A stretch of 6,418 nt of DNA from Gammaproteobacteria bacterium (GTDB taxonomy: Bacteria > Pseudomonadota > Gammaproteobacteria > SZUA-229). The DNA is taken from positions 1 through 6,418 of the forward strand of contig JARFQK010000330.1 of the NCBI GenBank assembly GCA_029287815.1, written 5' to 3'. Position numbers and translations under genes: made by a program. Of this stretch, positions 1-5,915 are shown one piece after another. Numbering within the stretch: position 1 is the stretch's first letter; every line of letters begins with the position of its first letter. A model generated the notes under the pieces. That model was given only the letters and a program-made list of their open reading frames with translations, was not told the origin of the DNA and searched no databases.

Positions 1-95
<95 letters not shown>

Positions 96-128
96 TCGTC
101 GGCAGCGTCAGATGTGTATAAGAGACAG
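96..128 (+). other. Illumina Nextera Read 1 transposase adapter (Tn5 mosaic end)
   Basis: All 33 bases match the Nextera Read 1 adapter as I know it: a 14-base TCGTCGGCAGCGTC segment (96-109) followed by the 19-base Tn5 mosaic end AGATGTGTATAAGAGACAG (110-128). This is a library-construction oligonucleotide, not a genomic transposon. The join to genomic DNA is at 128/129. An open reading frame beginning at 87 runs through this adapter to 344 and is therefore artificial. Confidence 0.98.
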
Positions 129-690
129 ATCTCGACCACACCCACGAAGCGGACGTTTGGAGAGGCAGCTCCATATCGGCCGAGTGCGCCGGAGCCTTGG
201 TCAGCACGTCCTCTTAACGCCCCTAAGCAGACATTTTCAATGCAAGTGACTGGTCCATTTCAGAAACGAAAGGGTGCGTTCCAGCCTGTTCCCCGTCATC
301 ATTCACGAGACATCTTGAGGCGAATCGGGAAGAGAGGGTTTTGAGATCATCGTAGCCATTATGGAGCGAAGATGAGATCAAAATCCGGGCCGCAACCTTC
401 GGCCGAGCAACATGTCCGTGAGATCCTGACCGAGCGTCTCCAGTGAGCTCGGTGACTTGAGCCCTTGGTGGCTGAGCCGTGTCAGCATAATGAATGTGGC
501 CATATCTTCTTCTCTCTCCAACAGCGCCGCTTAGGGACCTACCGAGTTTTTTGAGCGGAAATAAGAGGCGACCCCGGGGAACTGAGAGTCGACACTACCC
601 TATCAAAAGGGCATGCACTGGCTCTCTCGGGAGTAGAATTCGTCTCGATAGGTCCGAATGCTATGTCGCCCACTGGCCTTTTTGTGTTGC
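129..690. other. Region without a supportable gene, downstream of hsp20
   Basis: About 560 bases of real-looking genomic DNA lie between the adapter and the 3' end of the minus-strand hsp20 gene. Short reading frames occur, for example 494-694 on the plus strand, but their translations are rich in R, P and S, show no domain I recognise, and lack a convincing ribosome binding site. Small inverted repeats are present, such as ATTCG (638-642) with CGAAT (655-659), but none has a T-tract that would make a clear terminator for hsp20. The stretch around 236-262 resembles the sort of repeat seen at some insertion-sequence ends, but I cannot identify an element. Decayed or intergenic DNA is the best description. 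Confidence 0.5.
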
Positions 691-1176
691 CTAATCCGAC
701 TTGCTGATTTCGATCTTTTTTGATTTCTCAGCCAATTCGGGCGGCTTCGCAATGGTCACGGTCAAGACCCCGTCTTTGAAATCGGCCTTTACCCCATCTG
801 GATCGAACTCAAATGGGAGGCTCATCGACCTCTGGAATGAACCAGAAGAGCGTTCGACCCTCAGAAACTGCCGACCTTCCTCTTCCTTCTTCTCCTCTTT
901 TTCAGATTTTTTCTCACCTTTTATGGTGATGCGGTTACCCGCTACAGAAATGTCAATATCCTTCATGTCGATACCCGGCAGCTCTGCCGTGATACGGACC
1001 TCCTTGTCTGTCTCGCTCACATTTGAACGGACAGCGAACTCCTCCCCCAAGGCGGGCCAGCCGCGGCCGAAGTCTTCGAAGACCGTGTCAATCTGCTTGC
1101 GAAGTGCCGAGAACGGATTTTCCGCCTCACCCTTCTGTTCACCCAAGATGGATGGCAGCCAATCGCGGTACGTCAT
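691..1176 (-). CDS. Small heat-shock protein, Hsp20/alpha-crystallin family
   Basis: This encodes a 161-residue cytoplasmic ATP-independent holdase that binds unfolding proteins and passes them to refolding chaperones. The N-terminal arm (about 1-50, starting MTYRDWLPSILG) is followed by an alpha-crystallin domain at about 50-145. Inside the domain are the AELPGID strand (64-70), a highly charged K/E-rich loop (about 88-101), the RVERSSGSFQRSMSLP segment (106-121) and the family signature FKDGVLTVTIAKP (133-145). The C-terminal tail carries the I-x-I oligomerisation motif as IEI (155-157). These features make the family call firm. The reading frame could extend 13 codons further upstream to 1215, but the ATG at 1176 has an AGGGAG ribosome binding site nine bases upstream and gives the usual N-terminus. 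The gene is transcribed divergently from the aminotransferase and nqr genes. Its specific inducer is unknown; an FNR-like palindrome lies 65 bases upstream of the start. Confidence 0.96.
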   Translation of the reverse strand: MTYRDWLPSILGEQKGEAENPFSALRKQIDTVFEDFGRGWPALGEEFAVRSNVSETDKEVRITAELPGIDMKDIDISVAGNRITIKGEKKSEKEEKKEEEGRQFLRVERSSGSFQRSMSLPFEFDPDGVKADFKDGVLTVTIAKPPELAEKSKKIEISKSD

Positions 1177-1185
1177 GCAAATACT

Positions 1186-1191
1186 CTCCCT
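1186..1191 (-). promoter_or_regulatory. Ribosome binding site of hsp20
   Basis: On the minus strand AGGGAG lies nine bases before the ATG at 1176. It decides the start in favour of this ATG over the in-frame upstream ATG at 1215, which is followed by a non-conserved 13-residue extension. Confidence 0.75.
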
Positions 1192-1240
1192 GTCAGGTTG
1201 AATAACAGATATCAATCACACGGGACTTGCCCCTGGAGGA

Positions 1241-1254
1241 ATGACAATGATCAA
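1241..1254 (-). promoter_or_regulatory. Candidate FNR/FixK-type binding site upstream of hsp20
   Basis: The minus strand reads TTGATCATTGTCAT. The consensus for FNR/FixK/Anr regulators is TTGAT-N4-ATCAA. One half-site is perfect and the other matches three of five bases, giving 8 of 10. The centre lies about 71 bases upstream of the hsp20 start codon. If it acted at the common -41.5 position, transcription would start near 1206, leaving a leader of about 30 bases. A weak -10-like TGTTAT is at 1202-1207. The half-site mismatch makes this a candidate only. Confidence 0.3.
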
Positions 1255-1525
1255 AAATTTGGGTCGGGAAAACCGACTGCCCTAAACCCTGCGAGCGCGT
1301 AGCGGGCCCAAGTCATAGCATTGAGTACTGCAAGATCATTCAGACACGCAGTTATAAACCTTCATCGGACTGTAGCTCCATCGCCATCAGAACTGCAGGG
1401 CAGTGAAGCATGGCAAGACGCTCGATCTGGGGCATTGACCATGGCCATTCCCGGCGACGCGCATTCAGGCAGCCCGCAATGAGCTCGGGTGCGAAAGTAC
1501 CATTCAGAAAGGTTGACGGAAGTCA

Positions 1526-1540
1526 TGGCGGTGCAATTGC
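1526..1540 (+). promoter_or_regulatory. Candidate sigma-54 (-24/-12) promoter for the aminotransferase
   Basis: TGGC (1526-1529) and TTGC (1537-1540) are separated by exactly seven bases, which is the spacing of the RpoN consensus TGGCAC-N5-TTGC. The middle bases (GGT in place of ACG) deviate. The predicted transcription start is near 1552, giving a leader of about 58 bases before the ATG at 1610. Sigma-54 promoters need an enhancer-binding activator. I searched upstream for the NifA site TGT-N10-ACA and found only one TGT (1371), whose partner triplet is CCA instead of ACA, so no clear NifA site is present. The nqr genes downstream could be co-transcribed from here. Confidence 0.45.
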
Positions 1541-1609
1541 GCAAGTGACAGCCTTTGCCGACAGTAGGTCTTGGAGCCTCAATGAAGCCCAAGACAAGGG
1601 AACAGACCC

Positions 1610-2794
1610 ATGGAGTCGAGCCGCACATCATTTGCCAGCAATCGGATTTCTGAGCTCGCGCTTTCGGCCATTAAAGATATGGCGATGCGTGCGGCAAAAC
1701 TTGACGACGTCGCTACCCTCGCTTGGGGATTACCATCCTTCCGCACGCCCACTCATATCCGCGATGCCGTTTGCCAGGCTTTAAAGAACGATCCCGACGC
1801 AGGCAAATACACCCTTCCCGATGGAATGGTTGCGCTGCGCGAGGCTGTGGCGCAGACCCATCACGAGAGCACAGGTATTCTCACCTGCGCGGACCGAAAT
1901 GTCTTGGTTACTGCGGGGAATATGCAGGGCGTGAAGGTCGTCCTCGATACGATACTCAAAGTTGACGACGAAGTTATTCTGACAGACCCCTGTTTTGTGT
2001 CACATCTTTTGCAGCTCAAAATCAGCGGCGGCAAGCCAATTTTCTGGCCACTTCAAGAGAAACAGGGATGGGCTGCCAAAATCGACGCCTTGGAGCCGCT
2101 TATCACATCGCGTACTCGCGCGATTATCTTGGTCACTCCATCCAACCCCACGGGAACAGTACTTCAGCGCTCCCATCTCTTGGCCGTCGCAGATATCGCG
2201 CGCCGGCACGATCTGCTCATTATCCTTGACGATCCTTATAGCCGCTTCGTCTTCGACGAGCCGAACCAGTATTTCAAGCTCGCCTCACTTGATGATCTTG
2301 CAGCCCGGGTTGTCTATCTCTTCACATTCTCGAAGTGCCACGCGATGAGCGGCTGGCGTTTGGGTTATGCTGTCGTGCCCGAAGAGCTTAAGCGGCAGAT
2401 GCTGAAGGTGCACGACTCAACTCTCATCTGTGCACCTCGTCCTTCTCAAATTGCAGGTCTGGCAGCCCTAACCGGAGACCAGCAGCATTTGCGCGATTTC
2501 ACCAGCACTTTAAAGCGACGCCGCAGCCTGATATGCGAGCGATTGGATAGGGTGCGACATGTCTTCTCCTACGTAAAACCCGAGGGCGCCTACTACGTTT
2601 TTCCGCGCATTGAAGCAGCCCACGTTAACTCGCGTCAATTCGCAATTGATCTTCTGAAACAAGCTAAGGTTTGTGTCACCCCGGGCTCTGCATTCGGTCC
2701 TTCGGGGGAAAACCATGTGCGCATGTCATTCTGTGTTGCCGAAGACGAGATCAACAAGGCCTTCGACCGAATTGAAAAGGCTTTTCCCGTTTAA
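1610..2794 (+). CDS. PLP-dependent class I/II aminotransferase (aspartate aminotransferase-like)
   Basis: This encodes a 394-residue fold-type I PLP enzyme, expected to transfer an amino group between an amino acid and a 2-oxo acid in the cytoplasm. The length is normal for aspartate aminotransferase subgroup I-gamma. Key sites are visible: the substrate-loop region AWGLPSF (38-44), KYTLPDG (66-72), cofactor-binding TAGNMQG (101-107), the TPSNPTG motif (176-182) with Asn179, DDPY (207-210) with the pyridine-binding Asp207 and Tyr210, the Schiff-base lysine Lys242 in FSKCHAMSGWRLGY, Arg250, and the carboxylate-binding Arg371 in VRMSFCV. All catalytic residues are present, so it should be active. 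Substrate cannot be read from sequence; Asp, aromatic, Ala or Met specificity are all possible. The ATG at 1610 has a modest AAGGGA eight bases upstream; a later Met at residue 24 would remove conserved N-terminal sequence. It lies upstream of the nqr cluster on the same strand, separated by 277 bases. Confidence 0.93.
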   Translation: MESSRTSFASNRISELALSAIKDMAMRAAKLDDVATLAWGLPSFRTPTHIRDAVCQALKNDPDAGKYTLPDGMVALREAVAQTHHESTGILTCADRNVLVTAGNMQGVKVVLDTILKVDDEVILTDPCFVSHLLQLKISGGKPIFWPLQEKQGWAAKIDALEPLITSRTRAIILVTPSNPTGTVLQRSHLLAVADIARRHDLLIILDDPYSRFVFDEPNQYFKLASLDDLAARVVYLFTFSKCHAMSGWRLGYAVVPEELKRQMLKVHDSTLICAPRPSQIAGLAALTGDQQHLRDFTSTLKRRRSLICERLDRVRHVFSYVKPEGAYYVFPRIEAAHVNSRQFAIDLLKQAKVCVTPGSAFGPSGENHVRMSFCVAEDEINKAFDRIEKAFPV

Positions 2795-2903
2795 TTCAAA
2801 GACCCGGTGCTCAAATGAGCGGCGAAATTATTCGAAAAACATTATCGGACAGCTCAAAAGTCTCAAACCTTTCTAACGACGATGCAACACGGGCCACTTT
2901 CAG

Positions 2904-2938
2904 TTTGGACTGGGCTTCGTGCAAAGCCCCAGTTCGAA
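2904..2938 (+). terminator. Strong hairpin between aminotransferase and nqrA (terminator-like, no T-tract)
   Basis: The core stem pairs ACTGGGCTT (2909-2917) with AAGCCCCAGT (2924-2933). It has nine base pairs, one bulged C and a six-base loop. Weaker pairs including G-U wobbles extend it outward to 2904 and 2938. No run of T follows, so it does not fit a standard intrinsic terminator. It could be an mRNA processing or stability element, an attenuator, or a weak terminator that sets nqr expression apart from the aminotransferase. Confidence 0.4.
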
Positions 2939-3071
2939 GTATCAATTCATGGCATGAGGTGGCAAGTTGATCAAAGTCATGGCCGCCAGCAGTCCCAACT
3001 CTCAAACGTTAGGAACCAACCTTGACCCCAAAAGATGCAGTAGCGCCCCAACTGGCAGAGACAACGTCGCA

Positions 3072-4325
3072 ATGCAGATCTCAATAAAGCGCGGCCGAAA
3101 TCTTAATCTACATGGACAGCCGAACAGGAAAATCAGGGGCGCGAATATGGTCAGCGCTGCCGCGCTTGTCGGCAGGGATTACCCCAACGTGCGCCCCTCG
3201 TTTCAGGTCGACGTCGGCAGCAAAGTAGCGATCGGGCAAACCCTCTTCGTCGACAGCAAGCGGCCGCAACTTGCCTTTTGCGCGCCGATCAGCGGCACGG
3301 TCGCCCAAATTCGTCGTGCCCAGAAGCGTGGCCTCGATCATATCGTGATCTCTCACGACGGCGAGCGGTTCAAGGACTTTCGACTTCCGCAACTATCCGA
3401 TGTCGACGGTGTGCGGCGTCTCCTTCTTGAGAGCGGACAATGGCCAGCGTTCCGGAGTCGGCCATTTGAGCGAATACCAGACCCGACCGCGCAGCCCGCA
3501 GCAATCTTCGTCACAGCAATCGATACCGAACCGCTTTCTGCCGACCCTGCCGACCTGCTGCGAGAAGAACCTGAGGCTTTACGCACCGGGCTCGAAGCTA
3601 TCCGCAATTTGACCAAGGGGCCTCTGTTTGTCTGTCAGGCACCTGGCGCGCCAGTGTTAGGAGACATTGATCGAGTTAAATATGTCAAATTCGCTGGACC
3701 GCATCCGGCGGGTCTTCCAGGAACCCACATGCACTATCTGATGCCGGTTGGCCGCACTCGCCACGTCTGGCATATCGGCTATCAGGACGTCATCGCCATC
3801 GGTCGCTTGTTTATGACGGGACGGATCTGGGCGGAGCGTGTCGTTTCGCTGGCCGGACCTGCCGTGTCAGAACCTTGCCTTGTTCGAACATTCATGGGTG
3901 CTGATCTCAATGAGCTTGTTGCCGACAGGTGCATTGCCGGGGCCGTCCATATCATATCCGGATCCGTGCTTTCGGGGCGTCTGGCCCGGTTTCTTGGACG
4001 CTATCACATCCAGGTTTCCGCCCTGATGCAGAACCGGGATTGGAGGGGGAAAAGCTTTTTCGTCCGCCTTGCCAAAGCACTGGACGAAGATAGGACCGGT
4101 GCAATCATTCCGATAACGGCGCACGAGAACGTGATGCCGTTCAACATTCCACCGGTGCCGCTTCTCCGCGCCCTAAGCGTTGGCGATGCGGAAACGGCAG
4201 AGCGGCTTGGGTGTCTAGAACTGGCAGAGAGCGACATGGCTCTTCTTACACATGTATGCCCGTCAAAGGCTGATTACTCTTTATTGTTGCGCAAAGTGCT
4301 TGATGAAATCGAGAAATGGACCTGA
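3072..4325 (+). CDS. nqrA: Na+-translocating NADH:quinone reductase subunit A (NqrA)
   Basis: This is the peripheral subunit A of the NQR membrane complex, which oxidises NADH, reduces quinone and pumps Na+. The 417-residue product matches NqrA along its length: an N-terminal MQISIKRGRNLNLHG, RPSFQVDVGSKV (41-52) and CAPISGTV (70-77) in the biotinyl-lipoyl-like fold, FVTAIDTEPL (146-155), the hallmark AGPHPAGLPGTHMHYL (208-223), GYQDVIAIGRLF (236-247), VVSLAGPAV (257-265), ISGSVLSGR (295-303), LGRYHIQVS (308-316) and HVCPSKADYSLLLR (394-407). Compared from memory with Vibrio NqrA (about 446 residues), roughly 20 residues are missing after LGRYHIQVS. The start is chosen by alignment with family N-termini. 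A TTG at 2967 has a better ribosome site (GAGG, seven bases away) and would add 35 unconserved residues; an ATG at 2979 is also in frame. The stop overlaps the next gene by ten bases. Confidence 0.93.
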   Translation: MQISIKRGRNLNLHGQPNRKIRGANMVSAAALVGRDYPNVRPSFQVDVGSKVAIGQTLFVDSKRPQLAFCAPISGTVAQIRRAQKRGLDHIVISHDGERFKDFRLPQLSDVDGVRRLLLESGQWPAFRSRPFERIPDPTAQPAAIFVTAIDTEPLSADPADLLREEPEALRTGLEAIRNLTKGPLFVCQAPGAPVLGDIDRVKYVKFAGPHPAGLPGTHMHYLMPVGRTRHVWHIGYQDVIAIGRLFMTGRIWAERVVSLAGPAVSEPCLVRTFMGADLNELVADRCIAGAVHIISGSVLSGRLARFLGRYHIQVSALMQNRDWRGKSFFVRLAKALDEDRTGAIIPITAHENVMPFNIPPVPLLRALSVGDAETAERLGCLELAESDMALLTHVCPSKADYSLLLRKVLDEIEKWT

Positions 4326-5158
4326 TGACGTCACGCAACGGTACTAAGCAGTTCTTAGCTCAGACCGGTGTTCTGCCGGTTCGCTCGGGCACGAGCGTCC
4401 GCTCATTGTCGGTGCTGGAGTTCTCCGCCCTCCTCGCTCCACTGATCGTCGCTGCGTTCGAGCGGGAAAGCCAATGGTTATGGATACTACTCGTCGCCAA
4501 TATTGCGGTCCTGCTTTGGCAGCGGGTCTTTGCTGAGATCCGCGGGAGGCCTTTCACACCGGACGGCGTCGTGACGGCAATTGCCTGTGCAATAGTACTG
4601 CCGAGCTCAACACCGTTGTGGCAAGTTGCGCTCTCGCTCAGCTTCGGAATCGTCGTAGGCCAAGAAATTTTTGGAGGTCGCGGTCGTAATTTTCTCAATC
4701 CAGCAACGGTGGCGCTTGCGTTCTTAATCTTTTCTTACCCTGACAGGACGCTCGAAGTGCTGAGCCCCGCCATTGGCCTGTCCGTCATTCCGGGAGCCCT
4801 GTTATTGCTGGTTGGCGGGCTAATTTCGCCGCGCGTTATCGTTGGCGCGCTTGTTGGTTTGCTCTTGACTTCCACTCTCGTCGATACGACCCAGCTGGCC
4901 GCCAACATGCTGCCGGCCAGCTTCATATTTGGCCTTGTATTCTTTGCTGCTGATCCGGTCGCGGCGGCATCTACCAACCCAGGGCGGTGGATTTACGGCG
5001 TCTTCTTCGGCACTATGGTGGCTTTGCTGGCGGGCGATGGTGCGCTGAGCGTGGAAACGGTCGTTTCGGCTGCACTGCTTGCCAGCGTCCTCGCACCCCT
5101 GATCGACAGCGGCATTCTCAAGCTCAACGCTTATCAGCGAGGACGAGGCTATGGATGA
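4316..5158 (+). CDS. nqrB: NqrB/RnfD-family membrane subunit, short form lacking the FMN-attachment loop
   Basis: This is an integral-membrane subunit of the NQR/RNF redox pump. The 280-residue protein has about ten hydrophobic segments and the family signatures RGRPFTPDGVVTAIACAIVLP (about 76-96), PLWQVALSLSFGIVVGQEIFGGRGRNFLNPA (about 100-130) and FAADPVAAASTNPGRW (210-225), and ends with LAPLIDSGIL near 259-268. Canonical NqrB has about 412 residues and attaches FMN to a threonine in an S-G-A-T motif, in a long loop after FLFFAYP. Here the equivalent FLIFSYP (136-142) is followed almost at once by the next membrane helix, so the loop and its threonine are absent. No S-G-A-T motif occurs anywhere in the protein. 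The N-terminal part is also shorter. The reading frame is open and conserved on both sides, so this looks like a stable short form instead of a frameshift. The start overlaps nqrA; an ATG at 4325 is an equally plausible alternative. Confidence 0.88.
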   Translation: MDLMTSRNGTKQFLAQTGVLPVRSGTSVRSLSVLEFSALLAPLIVAAFERESQWLWILLVANIAVLLWQRVFAEIRGRPFTPDGVVTAIACAIVLPSSTPLWQVALSLSFGIVVGQEIFGGRGRNFLNPATVALAFLIFSYPDRTLEVLSPAIGLSVIPGALLLLVGGLISPRVIVGALVGLLLTSTLVDTTQLAANMLPASFIFGLVFFAADPVAAASTNPGRWIYGVFFGTMVALLAGDGALSVETVVSAALLASVLAPLIDSGILKLNAYQRGRGYG

Positions 5159-5915
5159 GTTCAATCCATTGGTTTGGTGGCGCCGCCTGCTTGAACTGCC
5201 CAACACGAGCGGATTGAAGGCCGTCGTGGTTGTACTTCTCGTCTCCGTTACCTGCGCCGTTATCGTCTCTGTCACGGCTGTCACACTGCGCCCACTGCAG
5301 CAGGCCAATCTGGAGGCAGCGCGCAAAGATCGTATAGCGCTGTTACTCCGGAGGCTGCCGGGAATCGACGGAAAGGACCGCGGCGCCGAACCGCCTTCGA
5401 TAAAGACCGTCGTCGTTGATCTTGCGACGGGGTCAATTGTCGAAGGCCGCGATCCGCTGTCTTACGAGCAGCAAGCGCCCACGAGTATTGACCGGCGAGC
5501 GCAATACGCGCCCATTCATCTCGTTCGCCGGAATGCCGAATTGGCACTAGTCATACTGCCGGTACAAGGTCCCGGTTATCAATCAATGCTGTATGGCTAC
5601 CTCGCCCTCGAACCGGACCTCAACACGATCGCCGCACTAACGTTTTATGAGCAGGCGGAAACTCCCGGTCTCGGTGACCGAATTACGGAGCCTGGATGGC
5701 TCTCGAAGTGGGCGGGCACCAAGATTGCCGACGAAGAGGGCAACTTGCGCGTTGCAGTCGTGCAAGGTGATGCAAGACGCCCCTATGAGGTCGACGGCAT
5801 CTCAGGCGCCACGCGCACCGGCAATGGCATTACAAAGCTGCTGAGGTTCTGGCTGGGCGATTCGGGCTTCGGGCCATTTCTTAAGCGGCTCGCGACAGGG
5901 GAGATCGAGCCGTGA
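5151..5915 (+). CDS. nqrC: Na+-translocating NADH:quinone reductase subunit C (NqrC), FMN-binding
   Basis: This is the FMN-carrying subunit C of the NQR complex, anchored by one membrane helix (about 23-45) with the bulk of the protein on the periplasmic side. The 254-residue length is normal for the family. Visible motifs are GPGYQSMLYGYLAL (140-153), FYEQAETPGLGDRI (165-178) and the flavin site DGISGATRTGNG (215-226), where Thr221 of S-G-A-T is the expected phosphoester attachment point for FMN (Thr225 in Vibrio). The usual S-G-A-T-x-T-S ends in G here, a mild change. RFWLGDSGFGPFLKRL (232-247) is the typical NqrC C-terminus. A GAGG eight bases before the ATG gives a good ribosome site inside the end of nqrB, and the two genes overlap by eight bases. 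FMN attachment would need an ApbE flavin transferase, which is not in the window. Confidence 0.94.
   Translation: MDEFNPLVWWRRLLELPNTSGLKAVVVVLLVSVTCAVIVSVTAVTLRPLQQANLEAARKDRIALLLRRLPGIDGKDRGAEPPSIKTVVVDLATGSIVEGRDPLSYEQQAPTSIDRRAQYAPIHLVRRNAELALVILPVQGPGYQSMLYGYLALEPDLNTIAALTFYEQAETPGLGDRITEPGWLSKWAGTKIADEEGNLRVAVVQGDARRPYEVDGISGATRTGNGITKLLRFWLGDSGFGPFLKRLATGEIEP

Larger units (their letters stand above)
1177..1609. other. Divergent intergenic region between hsp20 and the aminotransferase
   Basis: This 433-base stretch should contain the promoters of both divergent genes. It holds the hsp20 ribosome binding site, an FNR/FixK-like palindrome (1241-1254), a small GTCGG/CCGAC hairpin (1263-1277) and a -24/-12 promoter match (1526-1540). 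Two reading frames cross it (1362-1631 minus and 1410-1784 plus). Neither resembles a known protein, and the plus-strand frame runs deep into the aminotransferase gene. I call no gene here. The length is more than a simple promoter region needs, so a decayed gene cannot be excluded. Confidence 0.6.

Noticed and set aside
236..262. Repeat-like sequence resembling ends of some IS21-type elements
   Set aside because: I cannot match it to a defined terminal repeat, and no transposase or paired end is visible.
701..1201. A 166-codon plus-strand reading frame
   Set aside because: It is the antisense shadow of hsp20, serine-rich and without domain features, while the minus strand gives a full alpha-crystallin protein.
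1177..1260. Possible ROSE-type RNA thermometer in the hsp20 leader
   Set aside because: Rhizobial hsp genes often have one, but I found only a four-base CUCC/GGAG pairing to the ribosome site and no typical multi-hairpin ROSE structure.
1263..1277. GTCGG/CCGAC hairpin followed on the minus strand by a short T-run, terminator-like
   Set aside because: The stem is only five pairs, the T-run begins several bases later, and no minus-strand gene ends there; it would lie in the hsp20 leader region.
1371..1386. TGT-N10-CCA as a NifA upstream activator site
   Set aside because: The second half-site mismatches ACA and such weak matches are frequent by chance.
1362..1784. Overlapping reading frames on both strands (1362-1631 minus, 1410-1784 plus)
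   Set aside because: No recognisable domain or good ribosome site; the plus-strand frame extends well into the aminotransferase gene in another phase.
2951..2966. TGGCATGAGGTGGCAA as a sigma-54 promoter for nqrA
   Set aside because: The GG to GC distance is one base too short, which normally abolishes sigma-54 recognition, and it overlaps a ribosome-site-like GAGG.
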